Positions 18,366 through 27,599 of a stretch of DNA of 64,000 bases are shown in pieces; position 1 is the stretch's first letter; each line of letters starts with the position of its first letter. A program made the translations under genes and the position numbers. Source of the DNA: Acidipila rosea (GTDB lineage Bacteria > Acidobacteriota > Terriglobia > Terriglobales > Acidobacteriaceae); NCBI RefSeq assembly GCF_004339725.1, contig NZ_SMGK01000007.1, forward strand, positions 62,001 through 126,000. Reading direction: 5' to 3'. Under the pieces are notes generated by a model, which saw only the letters and a program-made list of their open reading frames with translations, was not told where the DNA came from and searched no databases.

Positions 18366-20243
18366 TTAGTCACTGACTGAAAGAGGTTCTGGGCCGGAGG
18401 ACATGGCCGCGATCTCAACCCGGTTACGGCCGGATCTCTTGGCTGCATAGAGAGCGCTATCTGCGGCTTCGATAATCTGGATGACGGATGATCCGCGCTG
18501 GGGAGTCACTGTGGCGCAGCCTGCACTTACGGTCACTATGCCAGTGTCATTTCCTTCATGACGTAGCGCGCGCTTCTCAACAGCCGCACGCAGTTGCTCG
18601 GCGAGTTCAAATGCTCCCTGGCCGTTTGTCGCGGGCAACACGATCGCAAATTCTTCGCCACCGAAGCGAGCGACGAGATCCGCCGGTCGTCTCACCACGT
18701 CTAGGGCCGCCTCGGCGATCTGTTTCAGGCAGCTATCCCCGCGTATGTGGCCATAGAGGTCGTTGTAGGCCTTAAAGTGATCGACGTCGAGCAATATCAG
18801 AGAAAGCGGCAGTCGTGTACGTATGGACCGCCGCCATTCAATAGTCAGTACCTCGTCCAGGCGGCGGCGGTTGGCGATGCCGGTAAGTCCGTCCACCGTA
18901 GCCAACGCTTCGAGTGCAAGATAGGCGCTCTGCAGATCCTCCTCAGATGATTTCCGAGTGGTAATATCGCGCGAGACATTTACGAATCCTATGATTTCGC
19001 CGGTTTTTGGGTCGGGATAGGGACTCAGGTTTGCTTCAAGCCAAGTGTAGTTGCCATCCTTGCGCCGCATGCGATAAGAAACTTCCTTCACGACCGCGCC
19101 GCGCGCGATGGCGGCCAGTTGGCTTCGCATCATGGGCACATCTTCCGGATGCCCCAGCTGTTCGTAGGTGTTGCCGAGCAGCTCCTCGGGTGTCCAGCCT
19201 AGGATGTCCACGCAGGCTGGAGAGACATACTTCCTTGTGCCGTCGAGCAGCCCCATGATGATGATGTCTCGCGAGTGCTCAGCAATCAGCCGATAGCGTG
19301 CCTCGCTTTCGAGCGCCAGCTGTTCCAGGCGCCGCCGCTCTGCAAGGACCATGGCCAGCACCGCAACGGAAAAAATACATGCGGCCAGAAAGAGTTGAAA
19401 AACCCACATCGCGGGAATCGGAGACCCCGGACGGATCAGCATAAGCGGGCCGTGTCCGAGAGAAGTAAAGGCACTTCCGAGGATGGCTATGAGTACGACG
19501 CCGATCACCCCGCCAGCGAATCCGAGATAGGTGACAGTTAACAGCAGTGCAGGAAAGTCTAGGAAAAACAGCGGAAGAGAACTCTGGCTGAAGATCAGAC
19601 AGGAAAATAGCGCGGTCGTTAGAAGCAGAAGTAAGGTATTAGACAGTTGACGACGCCCAAACGGCATGGCGATGTCGCCAGTGGTCAGGCCAACCACCAG
19701 TGGAACGACGATACCGAGGCCGAGTGCGCCCGTGAAAAACCAGCTAAAGGTGTAGTTCCAGGAGAATGTATGCAGAAGCAGGTATTGAGCTACGGAGACC
19801 AACGCTGCGGATGCGGCCGACGGAAGTAATGCTCCAAAGCCGATCAGCGTCAGCAGCCGGCCCAGCCCGATCGGTGGGGGAGCGAAATCAAGGATTCGTC
19901 CAATCAGGTAGGCCGCCAGTGCAACCTCCACTATGTCCGCACTGACATGACAAATTCCTTGAAGCAAGGGATAGTGAAGCAGCCATCGTGCCGCCAGTGA
20001 GCCGGCAAAACCGGAGGTCAGAAAAAGTGTCCATTTCCTTGTGCCCGCGATCAGGATGATGGCGGTGAGGAACCCATTCGTCCACCACAGAGGATACAAG
20101 TCGTGATTACTGCCCGCCAGGGCAAGATTGGCTGTAGCAACGATTCCAATTACCAGGCTTAGTCCAAGAAAGGAGGCAACTCCGCGCATCAGAGCAGATT
20201 GTAGAAATTTCCTCCTGCGCATTCCCTTTGAACTCCAGACCAT
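18366..20243 (-). CDS. Diguanylate cyclase: MASE1-PAS-GGDEF
   Basis: Inner-membrane enzyme making cyclic di-GMP from two GTP. It is 625 residues. About eight hydrophobic segments in residues 15-310 form a MASE1-type sensor, a PAS domain with PAC motif (GFVNVSRDITTRK) covers about 315-430, and a GGDEF domain covers about 445-615. The active-site loop is GGEEF (528-532), which is competent. A product-inhibition I-site RPAD lies five residues before it, so feedback control is expected. The signal sensed is unknown. The REC-PAS protein at 20702-21502 is nearby on the same strand and could be in the same signalling pathway. Confidence 0.92.
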   Translation of the reverse strand: MVWSSKGMRRRKFLQSALMRGVASFLGLSLVIGIVATANLALAGSNHDLYPLWWTNGFLTAIILIAGTRKWTLFLTSGFAGSLAARWLLHYPLLQGICHVSADIVEVALAAYLIGRILDFAPPPIGLGRLLTLIGFGALLPSAASAALVSVAQYLLLHTFSWNYTFSWFFTGALGLGIVVPLVVGLTTGDIAMPFGRRQLSNTLLLLLTTALFSCLIFSQSSLPLFFLDFPALLLTVTYLGFAGGVIGVVLIAILGSAFTSLGHGPLMLIRPGSPIPAMWVFQLFLAACIFSVAVLAMVLAERRRLEQLALESEARYRLIAEHSRDIIIMGLLDGTRKYVSPACVDILGWTPEELLGNTYEQLGHPEDVPMMRSQLAAIARGAVVKEVSYRMRRKDGNYTWLEANLSPYPDPKTGEIIGFVNVSRDITTRKSSEEDLQSAYLALEALATVDGLTGIANRRRLDEVLTIEWRRSIRTRLPLSLILLDVDHFKAYNDLYGHIRGDSCLKQIAEAALDVVRRPADLVARFGGEEFAIVLPATNGQGAFELAEQLRAAVEKRALRHEGNDTGIVTVSAGCATVTPQRGSSVIQIIEAADSALYAAKRSGRNRVEIAAMSSGPEPLSVSD

Positions 20244-20339
20244 ATTGAAAATAAAAGATTTATCGCGGGGGAAAATACAGGCAAAACTTACCTATCTGAT
20301 TTGAACGAAGAACATCTAAATCGGGACGTCTTAAGCGTA

Positions 20340-20705
20340 CTACTGCATAGACAGGTGCGTCTGCCAAGTCGTTTTATCGGCAGGACCAATTAGTACCGTT
20401 AAAGTTCCCTGTTGCCCTGAGTCAAGCGACGGTCCGGAAACCTTATGAACGTGGCCAGTAGCGTCTGTGAAAGTGAGACTGACCGGTCCTGCACCTTGTA
20501 CCTTAAAACGATACGAGTAAGCGGCCCCGGCTGCAAGAGAATCGACTCCGAAGCTTGCACTTGGGTAATCCATCTCGAGGAGCTGGAGCGCAGAGCCGCT
20601 ATGGTTTTCTATTTTTACGCTTATAAAGGGTGAACGACACCCTGAGCAGATCAGGGTAAATACCACGAGGGAGAGTAATGACAGTCGTTCGAGTTGTTGC
20701 TTCAT
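20340..20705 (-). CDS. Small putative lipoprotein, unknown function
   Basis: 121 residues with an N-terminal hydrophobic segment ending in CSGC (Cys23), an acceptable but not ideal lipobox. The rest is beta-rich with no known motif. Its ATG overlaps the stop of the upstream REC-PAS gene as ATGA, so the two are translationally coupled, which suggests a shared process, for instance an envelope component of a signalling pathway. That link is inference. Confidence 0.6.
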   Translation of the reverse strand: MKQQLERLSLLSLVVFTLICSGCRSPFISVKIENHSGSALQLLEMDYPSASFGVDSLAAGAAYSYRFKVQGAGPVSLTFTDATGHVHKVSGPSLDSGQQGTLTVLIGPADKTTWQTHLSMQ

Positions 20706-21502
20706 ATTCCTGACTTGCGCTGCAGTATTCGCGCGGTAAGCACCACGCCTGTTTCGTTATTATGCAGCGTAATCGGGAAAGCTAAAACATTCCACACCCA
20801 CTCCTCCCCTTTGCGGGGCAGGTTGAGCAGGCCACGATAAGTCCGATCGATATATGTTTCGCGGGTTGCTGCCACGGTACGCAAGATTTCCCGCCAGTCA
20901 TCGGCCAGTTCAGGCATCTCTACAAACATGTTTCGCCCTGGAAACCACTCGCGAGGACGCTCCAGGAGCCGCGCACAGGATTCATTCACGTAATGCCAGT
21001 CTCCATCCCCGTTCAATATTTCGAGCACCACATCCTCGCCCATCGCCATGTTGATTCTTGAGTAGAAAAAATCCCGGGCGTCGACCACCACCGGCTTACC
21101 TCGGCGTTTGGCCTCAAAGGAGCGTAATGCCGTTACAAGGTCATCAATCGAACTGTACCCTTTCAGCAGATGCATATCTTCGGGACCGCCGAAACGGCGT
21201 TCAAGGGTAGCCGATAGGATGATGATCGGCACCTCCGGATGCTGGCGGCGCAATTTGGCTGCTACTTCCGTACCGAATTTTCCTGCACCGAGATGATAGT
21301 CGAGCACTGCGATATCGATCTGATCAAGTAATGCCTCGGCTTCTTCAACGGTGGTGGCCGTTTCCGTAAGGTAGCCCCATTTACGGAGAATGGTCGACCG
21401 GAGCAATAGGTTCTCCGGATGATCGTCAAGCAGCAGTACGCGAACAGGTTCTGCGACCACCTGTAAACCGCCACTTCCGTTTGGTTCGTTTTTATCGATC
21501 AT
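20702..21502 (-). CDS. Response regulator with C-terminal PAS domain
   Basis: 266 residues. The N-terminal receiver domain has the acidic pair D26-D27, phospho-acceptor D68 (VLDYHLG), S97 and K114, all in the expected places. A PAS-like region (about 145-255) contains the LEILNGDGDWHYVNES and PRKGEEWVWNVLAFPI segments. There is no DNA-binding, GGDEF, EAL or kinase output domain, so output is probably by protein-protein contact. No histidine kinase is adjacent. It overlaps the lipoprotein gene by 4 nt. Confidence 0.8.
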   Translation of the reverse strand: MIDKNEPNGSGGLQVVAEPVRVLLLDDHPENLLLRSTILRKWGYLTETATTVEEAEALLDQIDIAVLDYHLGAGKFGTEVAAKLRRQHPEVPIIILSATLERRFGGPEDMHLLKGYSSIDDLVTALRSFEAKRRGKPVVVDARDFFYSRINMAMGEDVVLEILNGDGDWHYVNESCARLLERPREWFPGRNMFVEMPELADDWREILRTVAATRETYIDRTYRGLLNLPRKGEEWVWNVLAFPITLHNNETGVVLTARILQRKSGI

Positions 21503-21554
21503 GTGCTTGTTTGGATGCTACCTTCTTTAAGATTCGATGTAACGGCCTGACCGA

Positions 21555-22553
21555 CTAAGTTTGAGGCTTTCGGCGGATCTGCCTGAGAAGCTCAGGCAGG
21601 CGGTTAAAGACAGCAGAAGACTTCAGCCACTGCCGGTTATCAATGGCCGGATAGCCACTCACCACTTTGCCCGCCTCAACATCGTTGGCAATTCCCGACT
21701 GGGCAGTGGCAATGACGCCATCTCCTATGGTGCAATGACCAGCAACCCCCACTTGCCCCGTCAGGATCACATTTCGACCCACGCGAGTTGAGCCCGCAAG
21801 CCCAACTTGCGCACATAGCAAAGTGTTTTCCCCGACGCTTGATCCGTGGCCGACCTGCACAAGGTTATCGATCTTCGCACCGCGCCCGATGCGCGTTTCC
21901 CCAATACTTGCGCGATCAATGCAGGCGTTGGCCTGCACCTCGACCTCGTCGTCGAGAATCGCTGGGCCAGATTGGGTGATCTTATGCCAATTTCCTGTCG
22001 CGTCTTTCGCAAAGCCGAAGCCATCCGAGCCGACTACCGCGCCGTTTTGGAGGATCACATGATCGCCAAGCCTGCATTTTTCCCGCACAACTGAGTGAGT
22101 ATGTGCAAAAAAGAAATTACCGATTGCTACATCGGGATAGATCACTACATGGGGAAGGATCGTCGCATGGTCCCCAATGCTTACCCCGCGTCCAATCACC
22201 ACGTAAGCCCCGATGTGCGCACTGTGTCCAAGTTTGGCGGAGTCATCGATGACCGCAGTAGGGTGAATGCCCGGCTCGTACACTGGCGGTGGATTGAAAA
22301 GTTCAATAGCTTTGGCAAATGACAGGTAGGGGTTGGAGGACCTTAATGTTGCCGTTGCCAGTGCAGGGAAATCAGGATTTACAAGGATGGCGCCTGCGGC
22401 CGTCGTATGGGCAAGTGATGCATACTTGGGATTCGCGACAAAGGTCAGGTCGTTTGCTGTAGCCTCTTCAATTCCAGCCACCGCTGTAATCTCAGTCTCT
22501 CCGTCTCCGTTCAGCGTGGCTCCCAGGCGGTCCGCCAACTCCTTCAACTTCAT
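21555..22553 (-). CDS. lpxD: UDP-3-O-acylglucosamine N-acyltransferase
   Basis: Third step of lipid A synthesis: transfers a hydroxyacyl chain from ACP to the amino group of UDP-3-O-acylglucosamine. It is 332 residues. The N-terminal uridine-binding domain (MKLKELADRLGATLNGDGE) is followed by a left-handed beta-helix of hexapeptide repeats from about residue 100 (SAHIGAYVVIGRGVSIGDH) to 300. The catalytic-His region is probably NLVQVGHGSSVGE. Outer-membrane lipid A fits the PagL-like gene elsewhere in the window. Its ATG overlaps the stop of the upstream unknown gene (ATGA). No lpxA, lpxC or fabZ is adjacent. Confidence 0.93.
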   Translation of the reverse strand: MKLKELADRLGATLNGDGETEITAVAGIEEATANDLTFVANPKYASLAHTTAAGAILVNPDFPALATATLRSSNPYLSFAKAIELFNPPPVYEPGIHPTAVIDDSAKLGHSAHIGAYVVIGRGVSIGDHATILPHVVIYPDVAIGNFFFAHTHSVVREKCRLGDHVILQNGAVVGSDGFGFAKDATGNWHKITQSGPAILDDEVEVQANACIDRASIGETRIGRGAKIDNLVQVGHGSSVGENTLLCAQVGLAGSTRVGRNVILTGQVGVAGHCTIGDGVIATAQSGIANDVEAGKVVSGYPAIDNRQWLKSSAVFNRLPELLRQIRRKPQT

Positions 22554-23092
22554 AGCGACGATTGTATCTTGCCGAGACCTGAATGTTCGTCCGGAAACAA
22601 TTGTTCTTGAGACGGTAGTAGAGGAGGCATCTTTGCAGCGCCTGCCCCAGCACGTTGACTGCTTCCTAAGAGGGCAACTACTTCAAAAGCTGTGATCGAG
22701 CTCCGCGGTATCCAGATTCGCTGCGTGTTGCTGCGCAGGTCGGGAGGAGTCAGGAAAATGCCAGGCGGCGTCACCAAGGTTAGATCATTCTCAGCAAGCC
22801 CTTCGACTACATCTCCATCTTTAAGCGTAAGGCGAAGCCACAAGCCTCGGCCGCGTGGTCGTCCAGCAAAGCTTTTTCGCAGGAGGCGCTCCGGGTTTTC
22901 TATCTCTCCGGAATTGAAGTCACGCACAAAACAAAGCCACTTAAGCTGCGCATAAAAGACCGGAAGGATCTTGCCGTCCAGACTCAGTACTTCCAACTGG
23001 TCCCCGTCTGCCCAGAGGCTACTGGAGAGATATCCGGCGAGCCATTCCTGATTTAGCATCCGCGCGACGATTTTTTTCCTGGAGGTAGGCAT
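22550..23092 (-). CDS. Conserved-looking unknown gene upstream of lpxD
   Basis: 180 residues, no signal peptide, cytoplasmic. It starts with a basic stretch, has a beta-rich middle (LWLRLTLKDGDVVEGLAENDL, split by a glycine turn) and a Pro-rich C-terminus. I do not recognise the family. The ATGA overlap with lpxD means the two are co-translated, which supports a real gene possibly tied to envelope work. Just upstream of its ATG is a perfect 34-bp tandem repeat that includes the only AAAGAG-like ribosome site. Confidence 0.65.
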   Translation of the reverse strand: MPTSRKKIVARMLNQEWLAGYLSSSLWADGDQLEVLSLDGKILPVFYAQLKWLCFVRDFNSGEIENPERLLRKSFAGRPRGRGLWLRLTLKDGDVVEGLAENDLTLVTPPGIFLTPPDLRSNTQRIWIPRSSITAFEVVALLGSSQRAGAGAAKMPPLLPSQEQLFPDEHSGLGKIQSSL

Positions 23093-23098
23093 AACAAC

Positions 23099-23166
23099 TC
23101 TTTATGCCAGATTGTCGCACGGCTATCCGACTTCTTTATGCCAGATTGTCGCACGGCTATCCGACT
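23099..23166. repeat. Perfect 34-bp tandem duplication
   Basis: Two identical adjacent 34-bp units, 23099-23132 and 23133-23166. They begin 6 bp upstream of the ATG at 23092 and so form the leader of the minus-strand gene. Each unit ends (minus strand) in CATAAAGA, so any ribosome site or promoter part it carries is doubled. Confidence 0.95.
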
Positions 23167-23334
23167 GAAGCCGCGGAAATAGTGCAAGGCGGGGTAGCCC
23201 ATGACTGGAAAGATGTGTTAAAGTACTGCTTTGTGTAACCTCTAGGATGATCCATAAGCTATTCATTTTCAGAGGCTTAGATTGGGATCAGCTGAACGGT
23301 TTCAAGACCGCTTCTGCAGACTGGCAAGGCATGC

Positions 23335-25251
23335 ATGCCCGACTATATTTACCTTCTCGAGAACCGGCTTTCTCCCGCCCAGCGTAACGCATTACAACTT
23401 GTGCGTGACATCGCTCGGGACGCCTCGATGACCGTTTTCCTTGCCGGAGGAGCTGTCCGCGATCTGACAAGCGGCTCTTCGGTTCGCGATCTTGATTTCA
23501 CGGTTCAAGGAAACGCCCTCAAGCTATTGAAAAAGCTCGAGAAAAGTGGCGTTGTGTTGCTTGGAGAGCATGAGCCTTCAAGGAGTATGTCTCTCTGGTT
23601 TCCAGGCAGCGTACGAGTAGAGGTGTCAACTGCCCGGCGCGAAGAATATCCAAAGCCTGGCAAGCCGATTTATCACTGGGCGACTATTCACGAAGACCTG
23701 CGCCGGCGTGATTTCACAGCCAATGCGATGGCCCTCTCGCTGAATGAAAGCTCCTATGGCCTATTGCTCGATCCTTTAAACGGGGTCGCAGATATTGAGG
23801 CAAGGTTGTTGCGCCTCGCCAGCAACTATGGCTTCCTGGAGGATCCTTCGCGACTGGTTCGCGCATGGCGACTTCACCATAGGCTTGGGTGGGAACTGGA
23901 GGAGCGGACCCTCGTACGTTACCAGAACGCGAAGGAAGAGGGAGTCATCTCGGCAATTCCTCATTATCTGCTCGGAGTGGAGATTGAAGCCATTGCCCAC
24001 GAGGAAGATGCACTTGGCGCCTTGAAAGCTTTGGAAGCCGAGGGCTGGATGAAACATCTGGATCCTGCCTGGATCTCAGCTAAGGCAGACAGCACCGGAT
24101 TGGCGGCACTGCACCGCACACTTACGCAATTACAAATTCAAGGTGTGTATCCTGACCCATCGGCAGCACAGATGGAACTCCTGACGGCCAAGATGCAGCC
24201 CAAAGAGCTTGCAGGTCTGAAAAAGCTTTTCCCAAACCCCGGCTTCGTGGCGCAATGGGAGAGCCTGGAATCTGATGCGAAAGAGTTTGCCAGAGTGCTG
24301 AGTGGCAAGGATGCTGCCAGCCCCTCGGCTACATGGAAGCTGCTTACCTCCTATCAGGCTGAGCCAGTGTTGTGGCTTGCCTTTAGCAGCAAGTCGGCTC
24401 CGGTTCAGACTAAGTTCAATAACTTTTTCAATGTCTGGCCCGATGCAAAGCAGAGGGTTCCTCTCGCCCTGCTTCTGGAGATGAGAATCACGCCAGAATT
24501 GCCTGGCTATGATGACCTTCTGCAGGAAATCTTCTTTCACCTGATTGATGGGCAACTGCAGACGGAAGAAGAAATGCGCGCATTTCTTGAGCCATATTCG
24601 CCTCCTGCGCCGCCCGCACCCGTCAACGTACGGAAGACTCGCGGCCGTCGTGCTGAGCGCGTACGGATCGAAGAAGAGCTTGAGGAAGAGACAGATCTTC
24701 ATGAGGATGCGGAGTTGGCCGCTGAGAGCGAAGACGATATGGATGAAGAGCGGCCAGAAGCCGACGATGCGCCTCCTCCACCAAAGCCAGCTCTAAAGTC
24801 AGTGCTTCCTGGGGAAAAGACCACTGCGGATGGCGGCAAGAAAGCCTCATCTTCGACATCGAAGAAGGGATCTCTCCAGCCAGCCGGAATTGTAGAGGCA
24901 GCTACTTCGAAACAGAGTCAAGCTGCGCCAAAGCCAGCAGGCAAGGGGAAAGCTGCGAAAGCCGTTCCAGCTCCCAAAGAGGAGGCGAAGCCTAAGCAGG
25001 CTACGCCTGCCCAGTCCCAAAAGGTAGCCAAGTCTACGCCCGCGAAAGCGATACAAAAACAAGTCAAGCCCGTGCCGAAAAAAGTCGTTGCCGCGAAGCC
25101 GGCTCCAGCAAAGAAGCAGGCTGGCAAAGCAGTCCCGAAGAAAATTGCTTCTAAAGCTACCCCCAAGTCAGCTCCATCCAAAGCAGCAGCGAAGTCAAAG
25201 CCCGAGCCCAAGGCACATGGAAAGAAAGTGGCGGCGAAGAAGAAGCACTGA
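23335..25251 (+). CDS. tRNA nucleotidyltransferase/poly(A) polymerase with Lys-Ala-Pro tail
   Basis: 638 residues. The N-terminal class II nucleotidyltransferase domain (about 1-260) has LAGGAVRDL, the metal-binding RDLDF (DxD), RRRDFTANAMA and EDPSRLVRAWR, typical of CCA-adding enzymes and PcnB-type poly(A) polymerases. A helical region follows to about 420. Residues from about 425 are acidic first (EEELEEETDLHEDAE) and then become a long basic tail rich in KPAPAKK/AAKAVPK-type repeats, like histone H1 or other nucleic-acid-binding tails. Such a tail is not part of the usual enzyme of about 420-480 residues. CCA-adding versus poly(A) activity cannot be decided by eye; the tRNA-Glu gene next door encodes its own CCA. 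Confidence 0.8.
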   Translation: MPDYIYLLENRLSPAQRNALQLVRDIARDASMTVFLAGGAVRDLTSGSSVRDLDFTVQGNALKLLKKLEKSGVVLLGEHEPSRSMSLWFPGSVRVEVSTARREEYPKPGKPIYHWATIHEDLRRRDFTANAMALSLNESSYGLLLDPLNGVADIEARLLRLASNYGFLEDPSRLVRAWRLHHRLGWELEERTLVRYQNAKEEGVISAIPHYLLGVEIEAIAHEEDALGALKALEAEGWMKHLDPAWISAKADSTGLAALHRTLTQLQIQGVYPDPSAAQMELLTAKMQPKELAGLKKLFPNPGFVAQWESLESDAKEFARVLSGKDAASPSATWKLLTSYQAEPVLWLAFSSKSAPVQTKFNNFFNVWPDAKQRVPLALLLEMRITPELPGYDDLLQEIFFHLIDGQLQTEEEMRAFLEPYSPPAPPAPVNVRKTRGRRAERVRIEEELEEETDLHEDAELAAESEDDMDEERPEADDAPPPPKPALKSVLPGEKTTADGGKKASSSTSKKGSLQPAGIVEAATSKQSQAAPKPAGKGKAAKAVPAPKEEAKPKQATPAQSQKVAKSTPAKAIQKQVKPVPKKVVAAKPAPAKKQAGKAVPKKIASKATPKSAPSKAAAKSKPEPKAHGKKVAAKKKH

Positions 25252-25377
25252 GAGGGATAAAAGGAAGGTCTACAGCATCTCTTTGCCCCAAGGAGAAGGC
25301 GAGCTGAACGGGCGCGAAGATGCGGTCAATATCTGTTATATTCATTAAGTCAGCACACCTCAGAAGCAGTTCTTCAA

Positions 25378-25454
<77 letters not shown>

Positions 25455-25685
25455 AGCAGTTTAAAGAGCAGTAATTGCAAGCTGCTAGGAAGTTACCCGT
25501 TAGTGTGGCAGTGTGCTGAAGAGTTAGTCCAGCTATTTGCTGTTGACTGCCGGCATCTGTATCAATATCCATACTCAATTGAAAAATGGTCGCCATCAGA
25601 ACTGATGAAACATACAGTCTGCGCGTATCCTAGTGTCCTGTGGCTCAATTGCCGTTGCGCCGAATTCATCTCAGAGGTCAGGCTT

Positions 25686-26123
25686 ATGCCAGTCATTCGT
25701 AATTGTGCTCATTGTGGCCAAAAGAATCGCATTCCGGCTAAGCATCTTGCAGACACTGGCCGTTGCGGTTCCTGCAAGGCCGCAATTGAGCCGCTCTCGG
25801 AGCCGATTGCCGCAGACGTGCCCCTGTTCGATGAAGTTGTGCAGAACGCGTCAGTGCCGGTTCTTGTGGACTTTTGGGCTGAGTGGTGCGGGCCTTGTCG
25901 CATGGCAGCTCCCGAAGTTACGCGAACCGCTGCAGAGATGGCTGGAAGGGCGATTGTGCTCAAAGTTGATACCGAACAGCATCCCCAGCTGGCGGCGCGC
26001 TTCAACGTGCGGGGAATCCCTAACTTCGCCGTCTTTCATCAAGGACGTAAGGTTGTGCAGCAGGCCGGCCTGGTCGATCATACCCAGATGGAGCAATGGA
26101 TCCGGCAGGCAGCTCAGTCATAG
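25686..26123 (+). CDS. trxC: Thioredoxin 2 (zinc-ribbon type)
   Basis: Cytoplasmic disulfide reductase. It is 145 residues. The N-terminal zinc ribbon has Cys7/Cys10 (CAHC) and Cys27/Cys30 (CGSC), diagnostic for TrxC, and the thioredoxin fold has the active site WCGPC (67-71) and the cis-Pro loop RGIPNFAVF. The start ATG at 25686 follows AGAGG. The frame continues open upstream but would run back into the tRNA-Glu region, so the longer version is rejected. TrxC is linked to oxidative stress in E. coli; no regulator site is seen here. Confidence 0.93.
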   Translation: MPVIRNCAHCGQKNRIPAKHLADTGRCGSCKAAIEPLSEPIAADVPLFDEVVQNASVPVLVDFWAEWCGPCRMAAPEVTRTAAEMAGRAIVLKVDTEQHPQLAARFNVRGIPNFAVFHQGRKVVQQAGLVDHTQMEQWIRQAAQS

Positions 26124-26181
26124 CCTGACCAACGAGTGCAAGGATTACTGATAGTATCTTTCACGCTTAAGCTCCGAAGAC

Positions 26182-27570
26182 CTAAGCCTTCGGAGCGGCG
26201 CTGAAGATTTCAATGAGCCGGTCGGCGATAACCTTATCTTCGCCTTCTTTGAGCTGCCAGACGGCAAAGCCAAAGGTCGTCGGATCGGCTAATTCGCTTT
26301 TACGGCTGGGGCGACGTTCAGCCGCAGGCTCATCCGGATTGCGTCCCCGCATACCACCCACGCCAGCGCCCATGCTCCCGATTCCCATCGGACGCGTGTC
26401 AGCGAGCTGTTGCATAACCTCCGGCCCGGTTATCCGCAGCTTGGACGGGTCGATATGCCAGCTATAGTAAGGGGTCACGTTCCCCAGTGCTTCCGGGTTA
26501 AACTGCCGCGGGAGCGCCGCCACTCCAAATTCCTTCACCGCATCCGTGATAACTTGTGCGCGCTCATCATACATCCGTAGAGTATCGGCGTAGTCCTGAT
26601 TGACGAAGATCTCTAGAGCTTTAAGAAGGCCGAAAATCGTCTCTTTGCCTACCTTGCAGCAGCGGCCGATTCGATCTTCCTGCGGGCTCATATTAAGCAA
26701 CGAATAACGGATAAGCTCTTCCTTGCCAATCAGGATGCCGGATGCCTGCGGTCCGCAGATATCCTTGCCACCGCTAAAGGTTACGAGGTCGAAGCCGATT
26801 TCAGGGTACTTCCAGAGCCGCTCGACTGGTGGCACATCTGCCGACGCATCGTTGAAGGTGTAGAGATTATGTGCCTTTGCGATAGCTACGGTTTCCGGAC
26901 CGCTAACCTTTCCTTTGTCCGACAGAATGTTCGTGAAGTGGATGGCTACCGTCCTAGGGTTGATAGCGGCAATCATCTCTTCGCGTGTCTCGACCTCTAC
27001 TAGCTTTGCGCCCGTCTGGCGAATCTGGTGATCAAACGGATATCGATGGCTTTTCTGGATGATCACTTCATTTCGGGGAAAATTGCTGACATCGGGAATA
27101 GCGCGCATGCGTGGCTCCAAGTCTTCCGTCATCATGCCCGCGTACCCAACCACCAATGCCGCAGCTGCGCCGCCCGTCACCAGACCAGTGTAGCCAACGG
27201 GGGATTTACATAGCTTGGCAATAAACTTTCCTGCGGCAATTTCCAGTTCATCGATCAAGACGAAGTGCTCATTGCCCCGCCGGATCAACTCCATAACCTC
27301 CGGCTTCATCACTGATCCACCCATGACGGTAATCGTGCCATTGATGTTGATGAGGGGCGTTATTCCAAGCTCGGCATAGATATCGCCGGTTGAGCCCAGG
27401 CCGGTTGTAATGGGTACGATCGGATTGCCATCGACAGAGGAAGCAGGCAACTTGGGCTTTTTGGCAAAGAGCCCCGAGGCGTTCAACCTGGCAGGGGCAA
27501 GCAGACTGCCGCTCGCAGCCCCTAGCGCAGATAGGAATGAGCGTCGGTTCCAGCCGGACTTCATGTTCAT
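26182..27570 (-). CDS. Tat-exported SelA-like PLP enzyme
   Basis: 462 residues. The N-terminus NRRSFLSALGAASG is a twin-arginine signal, so the folded holoenzyme should be exported. The mature part belongs to the SelA/DgaE-like branch of fold-type I PLP enzymes: LININGTITVMGGS at the start, TGLVTGGAAAALVVGYAGM phosphate loop (about 128-146), D241 (FNDASAD) and the Schiff-base K269 in FSGGKDICGPQAS. It is not true selenocysteine synthase: no selB, selC or selD is near and Tat export is incompatible with tRNA work. Cytoplasmic DgaE-like relatives eliminate ammonia or water from amino sugars or acids. It lies 29 bp after an exported RidA gene, its probable operon partner. Substrate unknown. Confidence 0.82.
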   Translation of the reverse strand: MNMKSGWNRRSFLSALGAASGSLLAPARLNASGLFAKKPKLPASSVDGNPIVPITTGLGSTGDIYAELGITPLININGTITVMGGSVMKPEVMELIRRGNEHFVLIDELEIAAGKFIAKLCKSPVGYTGLVTGGAAAALVVGYAGMMTEDLEPRMRAIPDVSNFPRNEVIIQKSHRYPFDHQIRQTGAKLVEVETREEMIAAINPRTVAIHFTNILSDKGKVSGPETVAIAKAHNLYTFNDASADVPPVERLWKYPEIGFDLVTFSGGKDICGPQASGILIGKEELIRYSLLNMSPQEDRIGRCCKVGKETIFGLLKALEIFVNQDYADTLRMYDERAQVITDAVKEFGVAALPRQFNPEALGNVTPYYSWHIDPSKLRITGPEVMQQLADTRPMGIGSMGAGVGGMRGRNPDEPAAERRPSRKSELADPTTFGFAVWQLKEGEDKVIADRLIEIFSAAPKA

Positions 27571-27599
27571 GCGTAACTCCTTGCAATATCTTTGACGAA

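Noticed and set aside
23099-23166. Attachment site or CRISPR fragment
   Set aside because: Two units with no spacer and no integrase; a simple tandem duplication is the better description.
26182-27570. Selenocysteine synthase (SelA) for the PLP protein
   Set aside because: It has a Tat signal and lacks selB, selC or selD in the neighbourhood; an exported enzyme cannot act on charged tRNA. Only the fold family is kept.
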